From the NCBI RefSeq assembly GCF_014218295.1, contig NZ_AP023287.1, forward strand, positions 4,092,001 through 4,156,000: 64,000 nt of DNA, written 5' to 3'. Shown here one piece after another: positions 1 through 11,025 of the stretch. The notes under the pieces are model-generated. The model searched no databases. It was not told the origin of the DNA and saw only the letters and a program-made list of their open reading frames with translations. Within the stretch, counting starts at the first letter, position 1, and every line of letters begins with the position of its first letter. The translations under genes were made by a program, and so were the position numbers. The DNA is from Mycolicibacterium litorale (GTDB lineage: Bacteria > Actinomycetota > Actinomycetes > Mycobacteriales > Mycobacteriaceae).

Positions 1-395
1 CGGCGTCCTCTCGCAGTGCAGCACCCGAGAACGCCGCGCCGGGAGCCGGTGGCGACGGCGGTCTGGCCGTGGTGGAAGAAACCACCGAGGACGAGGCCAC
101 CGGTGGCGAGGCGGCCGAGGAGAATGCCACGGAGGAAGAAGCCACCGAACAGGTCACCGACGACGAAGTCACCGACGACGTCACCGAGGAAGCCACCGAA
201 CAGGTCACCGACGAAGTCACCGACGACGAGGCTGCCGATGAAGAAGCCGCAGACGCAGCCGACGACGCAGACTCCGACGCAGCCGAGCAGGAGCCCGCGG
301 CCGGCGACGACGACGGCGACGGCGACGCCACCGGAGCCGGCGATTCCGCGGACAACGGCACCGGCGGGGACGACACCGGCGGCGCCGACGCGTAA
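1..395 (+). CDS. C-terminal fragment of an acidic-tailed exported protein (5' end outside window)
   Basis: Only the last 131 codons are present and the frame is open from the window edge. The visible part is almost entirely low-complexity acidic sequence built from short units such as TEEEATEQVTDDE and DEAADEEAADAADD, ending in a Gly/Asp-rich stretch. It closely resembles the tail of the protein at 6073-7302, so the two are probably paralogues. No catalytic motif is visible. A hairpin at 411-441 follows the stop codon. Function unknown; the family assignment is inferred from tail composition only. Confidence 0.65.
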   Translation, partial: ASSRSAAPENAAPGAGGDGGLAVVEETTEDEATGGEAAEENATEEEATEQVTDDEVTDDVTEEATEQVTDEVTDDEAADEEAADAADDADSDAAEQEPAAGDDDGDGDATGAGDSADNGTGGDDTGGADA

Positions 396-410
396 CGCCG
401 TCAACTGATC

Positions 411-441
411 GGGGCCTCCACCTGCAGATGGTGGGGGCCCC
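411..441 (+). terminator. Intrinsic-type hairpin after the acidic-tailed gene
   Basis: GGGGCCTCCACC and GGTGGGGGCCCC form a 12-bp stem with one wobble pair around a 7-nt loop, 15 bases after the stop at 395. There is no U tract, as is common for mycobacterial terminators. Confidence 0.55.
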
Positions 442-514
442 GTTCGACGATCACACATGTCATTCAGCTTCTCGCCCATAGAACTGTCCAACGACGCGGC
501 GTTGAATCACTGCC

Positions 515-1354
515 ATGCGTACGACTCTGGTCCTGGGCGCCACCGGTAAGACCGGCCGGAGGGTCACCGCCCGCCTCCGGCTCGGCCGGATCCCCGTCAG
601 ACCCGCCTCGCGATCCGGCGAGACTCCCTTCGACTGGTCGCGGCCCGACGGGTGGGATGCGGCACTGCGCGATGTGGACGCGGTCTACCTCGTCCCTCCG
701 GCGATCCCCGGCCCGGTGCACGACTTCGTCGCCCGAGCGCAGGAGGCGGGCGTGCAGCGTGTGGTGCTGCTGTCCGGGCGCGGCGCCGACACCTGGGGCG
801 ACTCCACGTTCGGCCTCGACATGCGCGACGCCGAAGACGCCGTGCGCCGCTCCGCACTGCAGTGGACGATCCTGCGCGCCAACAACTTCGACCAGAACTT
901 CGACGAAGAGCTCTTCCACGCTCCGGTGGTCGACGGCGAGTTGGCATTGCCCGCCGGTGACGTGCCGGAGCCCTTCATCGACATCGAGGACGTCGCCGAC
1001 GTCGCCGCCACGGTACTGACCGAGCCCGGCCGGCACGCAGGCCGGATCTACGAACTCTCCGGACCGCGCTCCCTCACCTTCGCCGAAGCCGTCGACCTGA
1101 TCGCGCGGGCCACGGGACGCGACATCACCTACCGCCGGATATCGCCCGCGGAATACGCCGCAGCCCTGGTCGAGGACGGTCTCGGCGACGAGGACGCCCG
1201 TCACCTCGCCGACATGTACGCGGTGTTGGAACAGGGATTGATCGCATCGACGACGGACGGTGTGGCGACCGTTCTGGGCCGGCCGCCGAGGACGTTCGAG
1301 GACTACGTGCTGCGGACCGCGGCGAAGGGCGCGTGGGACCCGCACCCGATGTGA
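515..1354 (+). CDS. NmrA-like NAD(P)-binding oxidoreductase
   Basis: This 279-residue atypical short-chain dehydrogenase opens with the dinucleotide-binding motif GATGKTGR at residues 8-15. LLSGRGAD and ILRANNFDQNF follow at the positions usual in NmrA/azoreductase-like proteins, and a C-terminal helical part (FAEAVDLIARATGRDI) matches the substrate-side domain. The family uses NAD(P)H for quinone or sugar-type reductions or acts as a redox sensor; the substrate cannot be told from sequence. The ATG at 515 begins directly at the Rossmann strand, so the start is probably correct. It converges on lpqW, with 9 bp between the stops. Confidence 0.85.
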   Translation: MRTTLVLGATGKTGRRVTARLRLGRIPVRPASRSGETPFDWSRPDGWDAALRDVDAVYLVPPAIPGPVHDFVARAQEAGVQRVVLLSGRGADTWGDSTFGLDMRDAEDAVRRSALQWTILRANNFDQNFDEELFHAPVVDGELALPAGDVPEPFIDIEDVADVAATVLTEPGRHAGRIYELSGPRSLTFAEAVDLIARATGRDITYRRISPAEYAAALVEDGLGDEDARHLADMYAVLEQGLIASTTDGVATVLGRPPRTFEDYVLRTAAKGAWDPHPM

Positions 1355-1363
1355 CGGCTCACG

Positions 1364-3244
1364 TCACTGCGGGGACTTCACCCAATTGCCGGCGTCGCCG
1401 ACGATGCCGACGGGCACCGCCCCCGTGAGGCTCACGTTGCGCACGCTCGGACCCGCGGCCACGATCGTGGTGTCCTGCAGGATCGGCAGCACCGTCCACA
1501 TGTTCCACAACCGGGGCTCCACGGCGTCGATCACCTCGCCGATCGGCTCCCTGCCGTCGAGCGCCGCGTCGATCTTCGGCTGGATGCTGCGGTCACACAC
1601 CCCGGTGATGTTGCTGGGCGCCTGCACCAGCTGACCGGATTCGGGCGCCGGGCTCGGCGCCGTGGTGGGGGTGGCGGACGCGGTGGGCGGCTGGTCACCG
1701 TCGGGCGCGGGCGACGGTGGCGGAGTCGACGGGGTCGGGGCGGTGCCCGGCGCCGTCGGAACCGGCGTGGCCTCCAGCGCCGGGCACCCGTACCGCGACG
1801 CCAGCGCGGTGGCGAGGTCTCCCCCGGCCTGTCGCCACCCCACGACGGCGTCGACCTGGTTCTCGGCCAGCGCCTCGCCGTAGAGCGTCACCGGATCCAG
1901 CGCCCGCACCGACGCTTCGATGCCGACGTTGCGGAGTTGATCGGCGGCGGTGTTGGCCACGGCGACCGAGGTCGGATCGTTCGCGGCGACCCCGAGGACG
2001 AGTGTCAGCGGCACCCCGTCCTTGGCCAGCCGCCCGCGGCCGGCCTCCGGCGCGGGCGTGCCGGGCGTCGTCGGCTGCGGCTCGACCGGCGCCATCTCGT
2101 AGCCCGCATCGGCCAGCAGCTGCAGCGCCGCCTCGGTGCCGAGGGCGGGCGGGGCGGTCGGTACGTATCCGGGGTCCGACGGTGAGCGCACCTGCGCCTG
2201 GGCCAGCGTGACGGTGTTGTCGTCGCCGGCGCCGACGGAGGCCAGCAGGTCGACGTCGAGCAGCCCGAAGATGGCCCGGCGCACCGACGGGTCGGCGAGT
2301 TTGGGCAGCTGACCGCGCAGGGTCACCTGCATGACACGGGGCGTCACGATGCGCGCGGTCCGCACGTCCGGGATGGCGCTCAGCTGTGCGAAAGTCGCTG
2401 CGCCGCCGTGCACTTGGGCCACCTGGGTGTCCCCGTTGCGGATCGAGTCCGCCAGTGCCGCCGGCGCCCCGCCACGGCGGAACAGCACCAGGTCGGGTTT
2501 GGCGGGGGCACTCCAGTACCGGTCGTTGCGCGCCAGCAGGATCTCGTCGCGCTGGGGATCGATGCTCTCGACGCGGAACTGCCCGCCGGTCACCGGCATC
2601 GCCTGCGCCAGGCCCGCACCGAATCCGCCGGGCACGTCCTTGACGATGTGCGCGGGCAGGATGTTGTTGAACAGCTCGCGCCACGCCGGATAGGGCTGCG
2701 AGAAGGTGACGACCACCTGCTTGGCCCCTTCCACCGACTGCACACCGGTGATGAGGTCGTAGCCGGCCGGGTCGACGACGCCGGGCTGGCTCACCATCTG
2801 ACGCCACAGGTACCAGTAGTCGTCGGCGCCGATCGGGGCGTTGTCGGTCCACTGCGCCTCGGGCCGGATGTTGTACGTGACGGTGAAGGGGTTCTGGCTC
2901 GTCACCTCGGCCGATTCGAGCAGGGTCGGGTCGAGCTCCCACCGCGAACCCGTCGGCGCGTTCGTGTCGGCGATCGGCCGGAACGAACTCGGCAGCACCA
3001 GCGCGGCGATCGCGGCGTTGACCGGCGACTGATCCGACAGCAGGTGCGGATTGAAACCGGGGCCGATCGAGTCGATCGCGACGATGATCTGCGTCGCCTT
3101 CGGCGCGGGCGGCGGGGTGGTCTCCGACGTCTCGGTGCTCTGCGGCGCCGGCGGCGGGCTCACGGTGCAGCCACCCAGCAGCAGCGTGGTGGCGAAGACG
3201 AGTGCCCCCACCGTCACACGGTAACGGCGGGGACGTATCGGCAC
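1364..3244 (-). CDS. lpqW: Lipoprotein LpqW, SBP_bac_5-like
   Basis: This 626-residue lipoprotein has a signal peptide ending in the lipobox LLLGGC, with Cys26 as the predicted lipidation site. A periplasmic oligopeptide-binding (SBP_bac_5) fold follows, with a Pro/Thr/Ser-rich insertion near residues 490-540. LpqW is known from mycobacteria as a cell-envelope lipoprotein that steers phosphatidylinositol mannosides toward lipoarabinomannan, and is not thought to be a true ABC transport receptor. It starts 21 bp after typA on the same strand, so the two are probably co-transcribed. pimE, which acts in the same pathway, lies 5 kb away. The length fits the family. Confidence 0.9.
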   Translation of the reverse strand: MPIRPRRYRVTVGALVFATTLLLGGCTVSPPPAPQSTETSETTPPPAPKATQIIVAIDSIGPGFNPHLLSDQSPVNAAIAALVLPSSFRPIADTNAPTGSRWELDPTLLESAEVTSQNPFTVTYNIRPEAQWTDNAPIGADDYWYLWRQMVSQPGVVDPAGYDLITGVQSVEGAKQVVVTFSQPYPAWRELFNNILPAHIVKDVPGGFGAGLAQAMPVTGGQFRVESIDPQRDEILLARNDRYWSAPAKPDLVLFRRGGAPAALADSIRNGDTQVAQVHGGAATFAQLSAIPDVRTARIVTPRVMQVTLRGQLPKLADPSVRRAIFGLLDVDLLASVGAGDDNTVTLAQAQVRSPSDPGYVPTAPPALGTEAALQLLADAGYEMAPVEPQPTTPGTPAPEAGRGRLAKDGVPLTLVLGVAANDPTSVAVANTAADQLRNVGIEASVRALDPVTLYGEALAENQVDAVVGWRQAGGDLATALASRYGCPALEATPVPTAPGTAPTPSTPPPSPAPDGDQPPTASATPTTAPSPAPESGQLVQAPSNITGVCDRSIQPKIDAALDGREPIGEVIDAVEPRLWNMWTVLPILQDTTIVAAGPSVRNVSLTGAVPVGIVGDAGNWVKSPQ

Positions 3245-3265
3245 GCTCCTCAGAGTATCGGCCGC

Positions 3266-5155
<1,890 letters not shown>

Positions 5156-5300
5156 GTGGTCGATTGTCGCAGTGCGGTGACTCGATCGCGAAATGCGCGG
5201 TCGCGCGTGCGAGGCAGGTCACCACGGCCGCGACCGGCCATGGCAATGTGTGGGAAACCAAGATCTCTCCCGCCGCCCACGTCAGGATCCTGTCCGCCCC

Positions 5301-5468
5301 GTGAAGCCCAGCAAGTTCGCCGACCTCAAACCGAAGAAGAAATGCTGCCGCAGCAAGCCGCGCTGCAAGCGGTGCCCGCTGGTGGTGCACAAGGTGCTCA
5401 AGGCCGAGCACATGGGGTTGCGCGGCAAGGAGTTGGAGAAGGTGTACAAACGCGCCCGTAAGGCCTGA
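5301..5468 (+). CDS. Small basic Cys-rich protein, 55 aa
   Basis: A GTG at 5301 opens a 55-residue lysine/arginine-rich protein beginning MKPSKFADLKPKKKCC. Four cysteines in CCRSKPRCKRC could bind a metal. The rest is a basic helix (GKELEKVYKRARKA). An upstream ATG at 5193 would add 36 residues of poor coding character, so I prefer the GTG. It is divergent from typA. I recall similar short proteins beside typA in actinobacteria but cannot name a function; RNA or ribosome binding is only a guess from charge. Confidence 0.72.
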   Translation: MKPSKFADLKPKKKCCRSKPRCKRCPLVVHKVLKAEHMGLRGKELEKVYKRARKA

Positions 5469-5568
5469 CGACCCGGCTGACCTGCTGAAAGTTGATGCCG
5501 CGCCGCCCACCGGCGAGTACCGTTGGGATATCCGTCAAGGTCTGTCGTACGGGCTTGGAGGTGCGATC

Positions 5569-5841
5569 ATGACGGTTTTCGAGGCGCTCACCGTCGCCCT
5601 CATCATCGTGTTGGCCGCGGCCACCGTCACCGCCATCTACGTCGGGTTGATGAACTGGGTCGGCGCCGCGCACGTGGTGCGCTGCAGCGCGTGTCATCAC
5701 CTGACCGTGGCATCGGCCAGACAGCCGCAGCAGTCGTGCCCGCACTGCCGCCATCCGGTGCTGACGCATCCGTTCTACGCGCTGCACCATCCGCGCAGCG
5801 CGCACGAAGTGCGCGTGGTCGGGGATCGCCTGCGGTACTGA
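5569..5841 (+). CDS. Single-pass membrane protein with zinc-ribbon-like cysteines
   Basis: This 90-residue protein has one N-terminal transmembrane helix (residues 5-27) followed by a cytoplasmic segment with two Cys pairs, CSAC (residues 39-42) and CPHC (57-60), spaced like a zinc ribbon. Histidines near both pairs (CSACHH, CPHCRHP) could also ligate metal. The ATG at 5569 fits the membrane segment. No enzymatic motif is present. It stands alone between the small basic gene and the 6073 gene. Function unknown. Confidence 0.75.
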   Translation: MTVFEALTVALIIVLAAATVTAIYVGLMNWVGAAHVVRCSACHHLTVASARQPQQSCPHCRHPVLTHPFYALHHPRSAHEVRVVGDRLRY

Positions 5842-6016
5842 GGGCGGACCCTCCACACCGTTGCCACACCGGATCGGGCTTCGCGCCGCCCGGCGGGGAG
5901 ATGAGCCGACCCGCGGGTGTTTGCGCAGCCTGACCTAACTTCGACGGCCCGACCGTCGCTCCCTCGGGTCAACTTTGACGCGTGCGAAAAAAATTTGCCG
6001 AAACCGCGCGAAACTC

Positions 6017-6036
6017 AACTTACTTAGCCGTAAGTT
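6017..6036. promoter_or_regulatory. Inverted repeat upstream of the porin-like gene
   Basis: AACTTAC-TTAGCC-GTAAGTT is a perfect 7-bp inverted repeat in an AT-rich stretch 37 bp before the start codon. This is the geometry of a TetR-type operator. No regulator gene is adjacent, so the role is inferred. Confidence 0.45.
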
Positions 6037-6072
6037 ATGCGCGTCATTGCTTGCTTAGTGAAGGAGTTATCT

Positions 6073-7302
6073 GTGCAGCTCGCTGCTCGTCCCTATCTCG
6101 CGACCGGCGTGGCGCTGGTCGGCGCCAGCGCCATCGCGCTCAGCCCGGTCGCACCGCCGATGCCCGATGTCTCCGAAGTGGTGAGCCGCGCCGTCGCGCC
6201 CGCGGCGTTGGCCAACCCGTTCGGACCGGTCTTCGACAACACCGTGACGAACATCGAGAAGCTCGTCGCCGCGGTCGTCGCCAACCCGGCTCCCATCCTC
6301 ACCCAGGTGATCGAGAACCAGATCGCGTCGGCCGCCGTGCTCGGCGGTATCGGTCGCGACTACGTCGAGAACTTCGTGGGTTTCCTCACGGGGACGGGCG
6401 AAGGGGTCACATTCCCGGGCCAACTCAGGGACGCCTTCGAGGCTCTCGAGGACGGCGACTACGGCCTCGGCTTCGGATATCTGGCGGCCCTTCCTTTCTT
6501 GTTCCTGACCGCGGGCAATGTCTTCGGAACGCTCGGCGATGTCATCCCCCAGATCGGCGCGGTCCTGGCGCAGCCGTTCACCAACCTCGGAGCGGCGATC
6601 ACCGCCGCCACCAACCCGCAGAATCTGCTGCCCGCCCTGCTCGGGGTGACGCAGTTGACCACCGGCACCGCCCAGGCGTTCGGCGAGGGATTGGAGGGTG
6701 TCGCATCCGCCGTCCGGACCGGCGATCTGGTCGCGGTCGTCAACGCGGTCCTCGAAACCGTGGCCGATACGGTCGACACCTTCGTCAACGATGGCCTCCT
6801 GGCCAGCAGTTCCGTCGATCCGTTCGCCAACGGCGTCATCGGCGGACTGCTCTGGCTGCGCAATGCGGTTGCCCAGGCGATCGCACCGCAACCCACGGCC
6901 ACGCTCGCCACCGAGCAGGCGCGCATCGGGGCGGTCGACGAACTGCCCAGCCCGGAGCCGACCGTCATCACCGTGTCCACCGCGTCGGACGACGACGAGA
7001 CGGAGGGGTCGGAGAAGTCGGCCGACCGTGTGACCGCCGCCGAGGAGCCCTCGGACGACGAGTCGGCAGACGTCGCCGACGAGCTCACCGACGACGAGCT
7101 CACCGAAGAGGAGGCGGTCACCGAAGACGAGCTCACCGAAGAAGAGGCGGTCGCCGAAGATCAGGAGGCCGCCGAGGAGACCTCCGCCGATCAGGAGGAG
7201 GAAGCGGCGGCCGACGAGGCCGGCGAGCCGGAGCAGAGCGAGGGCGACGCCGACTCGACCGAGGGATCCGAGGGCGGCGACTCCGAGAACAGCGACGCCT
7301 GA
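6073..7302 (+). CDS. GjpA-like exported protein with acidic repeat tail
   Basis: The GTG at 6073 is preceded by AAGGAG at 6061-6066 with 6-nt spacing. That makes the in-frame ATG at 6037 an unlikely start and gives a 409-residue protein. It begins MQLAARPYLATGVALVGASAIALSP, a hydrophobic leader I associate with mycobacterial proteins annotated as outer-membrane porin GjpA-like. A hydrophobic Ala/Gly-rich body of about 270 residues follows, then a strongly acidic tail with repeats such as DELTEEEAVTED. Porin activity is a family label and is not demonstrable here. The gene at the window edge shares the tail, suggesting a paralogous pair. A terminator at 7319-7342 follows. Confidence 0.8.
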   Translation: MQLAARPYLATGVALVGASAIALSPVAPPMPDVSEVVSRAVAPAALANPFGPVFDNTVTNIEKLVAAVVANPAPILTQVIENQIASAAVLGGIGRDYVENFVGFLTGTGEGVTFPGQLRDAFEALEDGDYGLGFGYLAALPFLFLTAGNVFGTLGDVIPQIGAVLAQPFTNLGAAITAATNPQNLLPALLGVTQLTTGTAQAFGEGLEGVASAVRTGDLVAVVNAVLETVADTVDTFVNDGLLASSSVDPFANGVIGGLLWLRNAVAQAIAPQPTATLATEQARIGAVDELPSPEPTVITVSTASDDDETEGSEKSADRVTAAEEPSDDESADVADELTDDELTEEEAVTEDELTEEEAVAEDQEAAEETSADQEEEAAADEAGEPEQSEGDADSTEGSEGGDSENSDA

Positions 7303-7318
7303 CCCCTGTACGACCGTT

Positions 7319-7342
7319 CGGCCCCCTCTCTGGAGGGGGCCG
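7319..7342. terminator. Bidirectional hairpin between convergent genes
   Basis: CGGCCCCCTC-TCTG-GAGGGGGCCG is a perfect 10-bp stem with a tetraloop, between the convergent stops of the 6073 gene and mutT2. It could terminate both transcripts. Confidence 0.7.
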
Positions 7343-7362
7343 ATCGTCGTCGACGGGCCGGT

Positions 7363-7761
7363 CTACCGGGCGCCGTCGCGCAGCGCCTGAGTGAGCGCGC
7401 CGAGCCAGGCCCGATCGGCGGGCACCCACGCCAGGTCGTCGAGTTCGTCGCGCCTCACCCAGCGCAGCGCGCGATGGTCGAGTGGCCGCAGGTCGCCGCC
7501 GGTCTGCGTGACGAGATACGCGCGCAGGACGGTCGTCGCGCTCAGCGCGATGTCGTCCCCGAGCCGCGCACCGACCGTGACGTCGATGCCCAGCTCCTCG
7601 CGTAACTCGCGAGCGAGTGCGGCGGCGTCGCTCTCCCCCGGCGCGACCTTGCCCCCCGGAAGTTCCCACATTCCCGCCAGTTCCGGCGGTCGTTCCCGCT
7701 GCGCGACCAACAGCGCCGCCCCCGCGATCAGGGCTCCGGCCACCACGATCTGCTCTGTCAT
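7363..7761 (-). CDS. mutT2: Nudix hydrolase MutT2
   Basis: From the ATG at 7761 ([12 protein letters not shown]) the protein has 132 residues. It carries a Nudix box, [22 protein letters not shown], containing the G-x5-E-x7-REL-x-EE core that binds the metal and pyrophosphate. MutT2-type enzymes hydrolyse oxidised or cytosine nucleoside triphosphates to sanitise the dNTP pool. The neighbours, a carbinolamine dehydratase (+) and pimE (-), match the Rv1160-Rv1159A-Rv1159 order I recall. A longer reading frame upstream overlaps the dehydratase gene and is not used. Confidence 0.9.
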   Translation of the reverse strand: MTEQIVVAGALIAGAALLVAQRERPPELAGMWELPGGKVAPGESDAAALARELREELGIDVTVGARLGDDIALSATTVLRAYLVTQTGGDLRPLDHRALRWVRRDELDDLAWVPADRAWLGALTQALRDGAR

Positions 7762-7788
7762 CAGCGGCGACGGTATACCGTCGAAGTC

Positions 7789-8073
7789 ATGGCTGTGCTG
7801 ACAGACGAGCAGGTGGACGCCGCACTGCCGGACCTCAACGGCTGGGAGCGCGTCGACGGGGCGCTCCGCCGCGCGGTCAGGTTCCCCGCGTTCCTCGACG
7901 GTATCGACGCGGTGCGCCGGGTGGCTGAGCGCGCCGAGGCCGACGACCACCATCCCGATATCGACATTCGTTGGCGGACAGTGACTTTCGTGCTGGTCAC
8001 GCATTCCGAGGGCGGTATCACGCAGAAGGATCTGCAGATGGCCCGCCAGATCGACGCGATCGTCGACCGGTAG
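7789..8073 (+). CDS. Pterin-4a-carbinolamine dehydratase-like protein
   Basis: This 94-residue protein matches the PCD/DCoH fold. The signature [13 protein letters not shown] at about residues 48-60 contains the paired histidines and Asp that bind the pterin, followed by [10 protein letters not shown]. The family dehydrates 4a-hydroxytetrahydropterins. No aromatic amino-acid hydroxylase is nearby, so the physiological role is open. The ATG at 7789 is 27 bp from the divergent mutT2 start. Its 3' end overlaps the end of pimE by 56 bp in convergent orientation. Confidence 0.9.
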   Translation: MAVLTDEQVDAALPDLNGWERVDGALRRAVRFPAFLDGIDAVRRVAERAEADDHHPDIDIRWRTVTFVLVTHSEGGITQKDLQMARQIDAIVDR

Positions 8074-9124
8074 AGCCGGTAGCGGCCACCCAGGCCAGCG
8101 TCACCAGCGTGGCGACGATGTAGATCAGCCCGGCCCACGCCAGATACCACGGCCGGCCGATCTCCCAGATCGACGGCTGCGCGAAGCTGAGCAGCCACGG
8201 CACGCCGACGACCGTCAGCACCAGCCAACCCCACCGCAGGATCCGCGCCCCGAGCCGGCGGCGCAGCGGCCCGTGCCACAGCCAGATCATCAGCGGCAGG
8301 ACCCACACCCAGTGGTGGGTCCACGAGATCGGCGACAGCAGCAGGCCGAACAACTGCACGATCACGATCGCGCCCAACCGGTCCGCGCTGCCGCCGATCG
8401 CCCGCCACGCCAGCAGCGCCAGGATCGCGGTGACGAGAATGGCCGCGACGACCAGCACGCCGTAGCCCGCGTCGTGACCCAGGATGCGGGAGATGCCGCC
8501 ACGCCAGGACTGGTTGAACGATGTGCCGATCGGGCCGACGCGGTCGGCGTCGCCCAGCAGATCGGTGAAGTAGAACCGCGCCTGCTCGCCCACCACCGCC
8601 ACCGAGAAGGCGACGGTCGCGGCGAACACCACGGCTGAGAAGACCGCCGCACCCCAGCGCCGGGCTCCGACGAAGTACAGCCCCGACACCGCGGGTGTGA
8701 GCTTGACCCCGGCGGCAAGGCCCACCAGCAGGCCCGACAGCCACCAGCGGGAACTGAGCACGGCCCCCAGCACGGCCAACACCAGCAGCACGTTGACCTG
8801 CCCGTAGTCGAAGGTGCTGCGCAGCGGCTCCAGCCAGATCCCGACCGCGGTCCACAGCATCGCGGTCCTGCGGTCGCCGCCGCCGGCGAGCAGCCGCTGA
8901 CTGAGCCGGACCACCCCGTAGAGCGCGGCGATGATGCCGACCTGCCAGGCGAAGGCCACGAGGCCGAACGGCAGCAGATGCAGCGGATAGAACAGGACCG
9001 CGGCGAACGGCGGATAGGTGAACGGAAGCGGGAAGTCGGGCGTCTGGTCGGCGTAGACGTAGTCGTAGAGCGTGCCCGGGTCGTCGAGTGCGCCCGCCCC
9101 GCCGACATACACGTGCAGGTCCAC
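8018..9124 (-). CDS. pimE: Polyprenyl-phosphate-mannose-dependent alpha-(1,2)-mannosyltransferase PimE
   Basis: This is a polytopic GT-C glycosyltransferase of the DUF2029/GT87 group, the enzyme that adds the fifth mannose in polar PIM synthesis using polyprenyl-phosphomannose. The loop [15 protein letters not shown] carries the family's catalytic Asp, and about ten hydrophobic helices follow. The GTG at 9124 is the first conventional start. However, the same frame stays open to 9271 and encodes the expected first helix ([21 protein letters not shown]), with no ATG, GTG or TTG in it. An ATG at 9330 in another frame reads MCGIYSTVTEV..RISRVGQ, so a one-base deletion near 9262 is plausible. The identity is firm; the N-terminus is not. 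Confidence 0.88.
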   Translation of the reverse strand: MDLHVYVGGAGALDDPGTLYDYVYADQTPDFPLPFTYPPFAAVLFYPLHLLPFGLVAFAWQVGIIAALYGVVRLSQRLLAGGGDRRTAMLWTAVGIWLEPLRSTFDYGQVNVLLVLAVLGAVLSSRWWLSGLLVGLAAGVKLTPAVSGLYFVGARRWGAAVFSAVVFAATVAFSVAVVGEQARFYFTDLLGDADRVGPIGTSFNQSWRGGISRILGHDAGYGVLVVAAILVTAILALLAWRAIGGSADRLGAIVIVQLFGLLLSPISWTHHWVWVLPLMIWLWHGPLRRRLGARILRWGWLVLTVVGVPWLLSFAQPSIWEIGRPWYLAWAGLIYIVATLVTLAWVAATGSTGRRSRRSGGPSADPSA

Positions 9125-9399
9125 GAAATTGGCGCCGTTGGCAGCGAGGTAGGTCCACGCCAGACGCGCCGCGATGCTCAGCGCGAGCAGGACGGGCGCC
9201 GCCGCGGCCAGTCGGCCCGGCAGTCGGGTGGCGGTCGCCGCAGGGGCGGTGGAGGTGTCGATTGCCCGACTCTACTGATCCGGTAACCGATTCCCGTCAC
9301 CTCAGTAACGGTTGAATAAATGCCACACATGTCACTTGAGTAACACCAGTAACTGCGTAGCGTCGGTCGCAGACGTGCTGTCGACGGATTGGGAGATCC

Positions 9400-9885
9400 A
9401 TGAAACTCACCAGAAAAACCCTTGTGACCAGCGTGGTCGCTGCCGCTGGGGCGGTTCCGGTCGCACTGGCCCTCAGTGCACCCGCCGCTGCCCAGCCCGC
9501 GGCGCCCACCCCGCCCGCGCCGGGCATTCCGTTCCTGGATCAGCTCGGCAACGCGCCGCAGCTGCTGCAGACGTTCGCCACCGCGCTAGCCGGCACCGGC
9601 ATGCCCGCGTCCACCCCCGCGACGCCGGCCGCCCCGGCGACCGCGCCGGGAGCGACGGCGTCCATCACGCTGCCGCAGGCCCCGACGACCCTGCCGGGGA
9701 CGCCGGCGGCCGCGTCGCCGCTGCCGGGTGTCAACGTGCCGAGCGGGCTGGCGTCGCTGATGCCGGCGGGCTCACCGCTGACCAGCCTGCTGCCCGCGGC
9801 GACCCCGACCGCACCGCCGGTCGGCGCACCGCCCGCGGGTGGACCGGCGGGCCCGGGGATCTTCCCGGTCTCGGCCCTGCCCTGA
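9400..9885 (+). CDS. Secreted Ala/Pro-rich protein (Rv1158c-like)
   Basis: This 161-residue protein begins with a Sec signal peptide (KLTRKTLV, then a hydrophobic core and cleavage near APAAA-QP at about residue 32). The mature part is dominated by Ala, Pro, Thr and Gly with no cysteine or recognisable domain. Its position beside pimE and the next Ala/Pro-rich gene matches the Rv1158c-Rv1157c pair I recall. The upstream 120 bp contain four GTAAC words. A cell-wall location is inferred from the signal peptide; function unknown. Confidence 0.82.
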   Translation: MKLTRKTLVTSVVAAAGAVPVALALSAPAAAQPAAPTPPAPGIPFLDQLGNAPQLLQTFATALAGTGMPASTPATPAAPATAPGATASITLPQAPTTLPGTPAAASPLPGVNVPSGLASLMPAGSPLTSLLPAATPTAPPVGAPPAGGPAGPGIFPVSALP

Positions 9886-9933
9886 TCACCACCCTGATCC
9901 CCTGTGCCCTGACCGAAACTCGCGAGGAGTGAC

Positions 9934-10942
9934 ATGTCACCGACTCGAACTCTGTTGACGACCGCGGCCGGGGTCGGCGCGTCCGTCGCACTGCTGTTCA
10001 GCAGTGCCACGGCCGCCGCCGAACCCGCACCCGGGCTTCCGATCGACGCGCTGCAGGCGCCCGGTCTGCCCGCGATGGAAAGCCTCGGTCCGGTCATCCA
10101 GCAGGCGGCGGCCGATCCGAACAACGCCGCCTCCATGCTGATGGCCGCGGCTGCCGTCTTCGCCGGGGATGCGGCCGCGCCGGCCTCGTCCCGGGACGTG
10201 GCGTCGGCTGTCAACCAGTTCGTGGCCGACCCGGCCGCACATGTCCCCGCTCCGGGTGCCGTGCCAGGGACACAGGCGCATCTGCCTGCGGGCGTGAACC
10301 CGGCCCACGCGGTCGGTCCGCTCCCCGCGGGCGCCACCCCGCCGGCACCGGGCCCGGACGTGGCGGCCGCCCCGGTCGCCGCCCCGGTCGCCGCCCCGGC
10401 TCCGGCACCGGCGGTCGCGCCGGCACCTGGGCCAACCCCCGAGGTGGCGCCGGTGGCCCAGGCGGCCAATCCGCTGCCCGGTCCCGCGCCGGCACCCGCC
10501 CCCGCACACGGGTCCGCCGGGCTTCGCCCCCGACAGCCCGCCGACGCAGGACTTCATGTACCCGTCGATCAGCAACGGCTGCCTCAAGGACGGCGGGAAC
10601 GTGCTGGCGACCGCGATCTCGGTGGCGGGCCCCGCGAAGATCCCGCTGCCCGGCCCGGGCCCCGGGCAGACGGCCTATGTGTTCACCGCGGTGGGCACGC
10701 CGGGCCCGGCGGCCGAGCAGAAGCTCCCGTTGAACGTGACGTGGGTGAACCTGACCACCGGCAAGTCCGGCAGCGCGACGCTCAAACCGCGTCCCGACAT
10801 CAACCCGGAGGGCCCGACGACGCTGACCGCGATCGTCGACACCGGATCGGGCAGCATCATGTCGACGATCTTCGGGCAGGTCACCACCACCGAGAAGCAG
10901 TGCCAGTTCATGCCGACCATCGGCTCCACGGTCGTGCCCTGA
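9934..10942 (+). pseudogene. Frameshifted secreted Ala/Pro-rich protein (Rv1157c-like)
   Basis: The first part (ATG at 9934, AGGAGTG just upstream) encodes a signal peptide ending near ATAAA-EP and an Ala/Pro-rich region. In that frame the sequence turns into unrelated Arg-rich text after about residue 190. The conserved C-terminal domain (DFMYPSISNGCLKDGG ... STIFGQVTTTEKQCQFMPTI, with two Cys) continues in the next frame to the stop at 10942. Removing one C from the five-C run at 10499-10503 joins the halves as APHTGPPGFAPDSPPTQDFMY. So this is either a one-base insertion or a sequencing error; the restored product would be about 335 residues. Confidence 0.8.
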
Positions 10943-10951
10943 CCCCCCGAT

Positions 10952-10992
10952 ACGACGAATCCCCGGTCGCCAGGCGGCCGGGGATTCGTCGT
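10952..10992. terminator. Long hairpin after the Rv1157c-like gene
   Basis: ACGACGAATCCCCGG and CCGGGGATTCGTCGT form a perfect 15-bp stem around an 11-nt loop, 10 bp past the stop. It lies between convergent genes and could act in both directions. Confidence 0.75.
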
Positions 10993-11025
10993 TGCTGGGG
11001 CGCTGCGTCGATTTCTGCGGGAGGC

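Noticed and set aside
69..300. Short tandem repeats in the acidic tail, considered as a CRISPR-like or minisatellite array
   Set aside because: The units are 6-7 codons, in frame and degenerate at third positions, so they are protein low complexity; no unique spacers exist.
464..1345. A long minus-strand frame opposite the NmrA-like gene
   Set aside because: The plus-strand protein has clear Rossmann motifs and codon bias; the minus frame has neither.
9280..9370. Four GTAAC words upstream of the Rv1158c-like gene as an operator array
   Set aside because: Spacing is irregular and the word is too short to distinguish from chance; mentioned only in the gene note.
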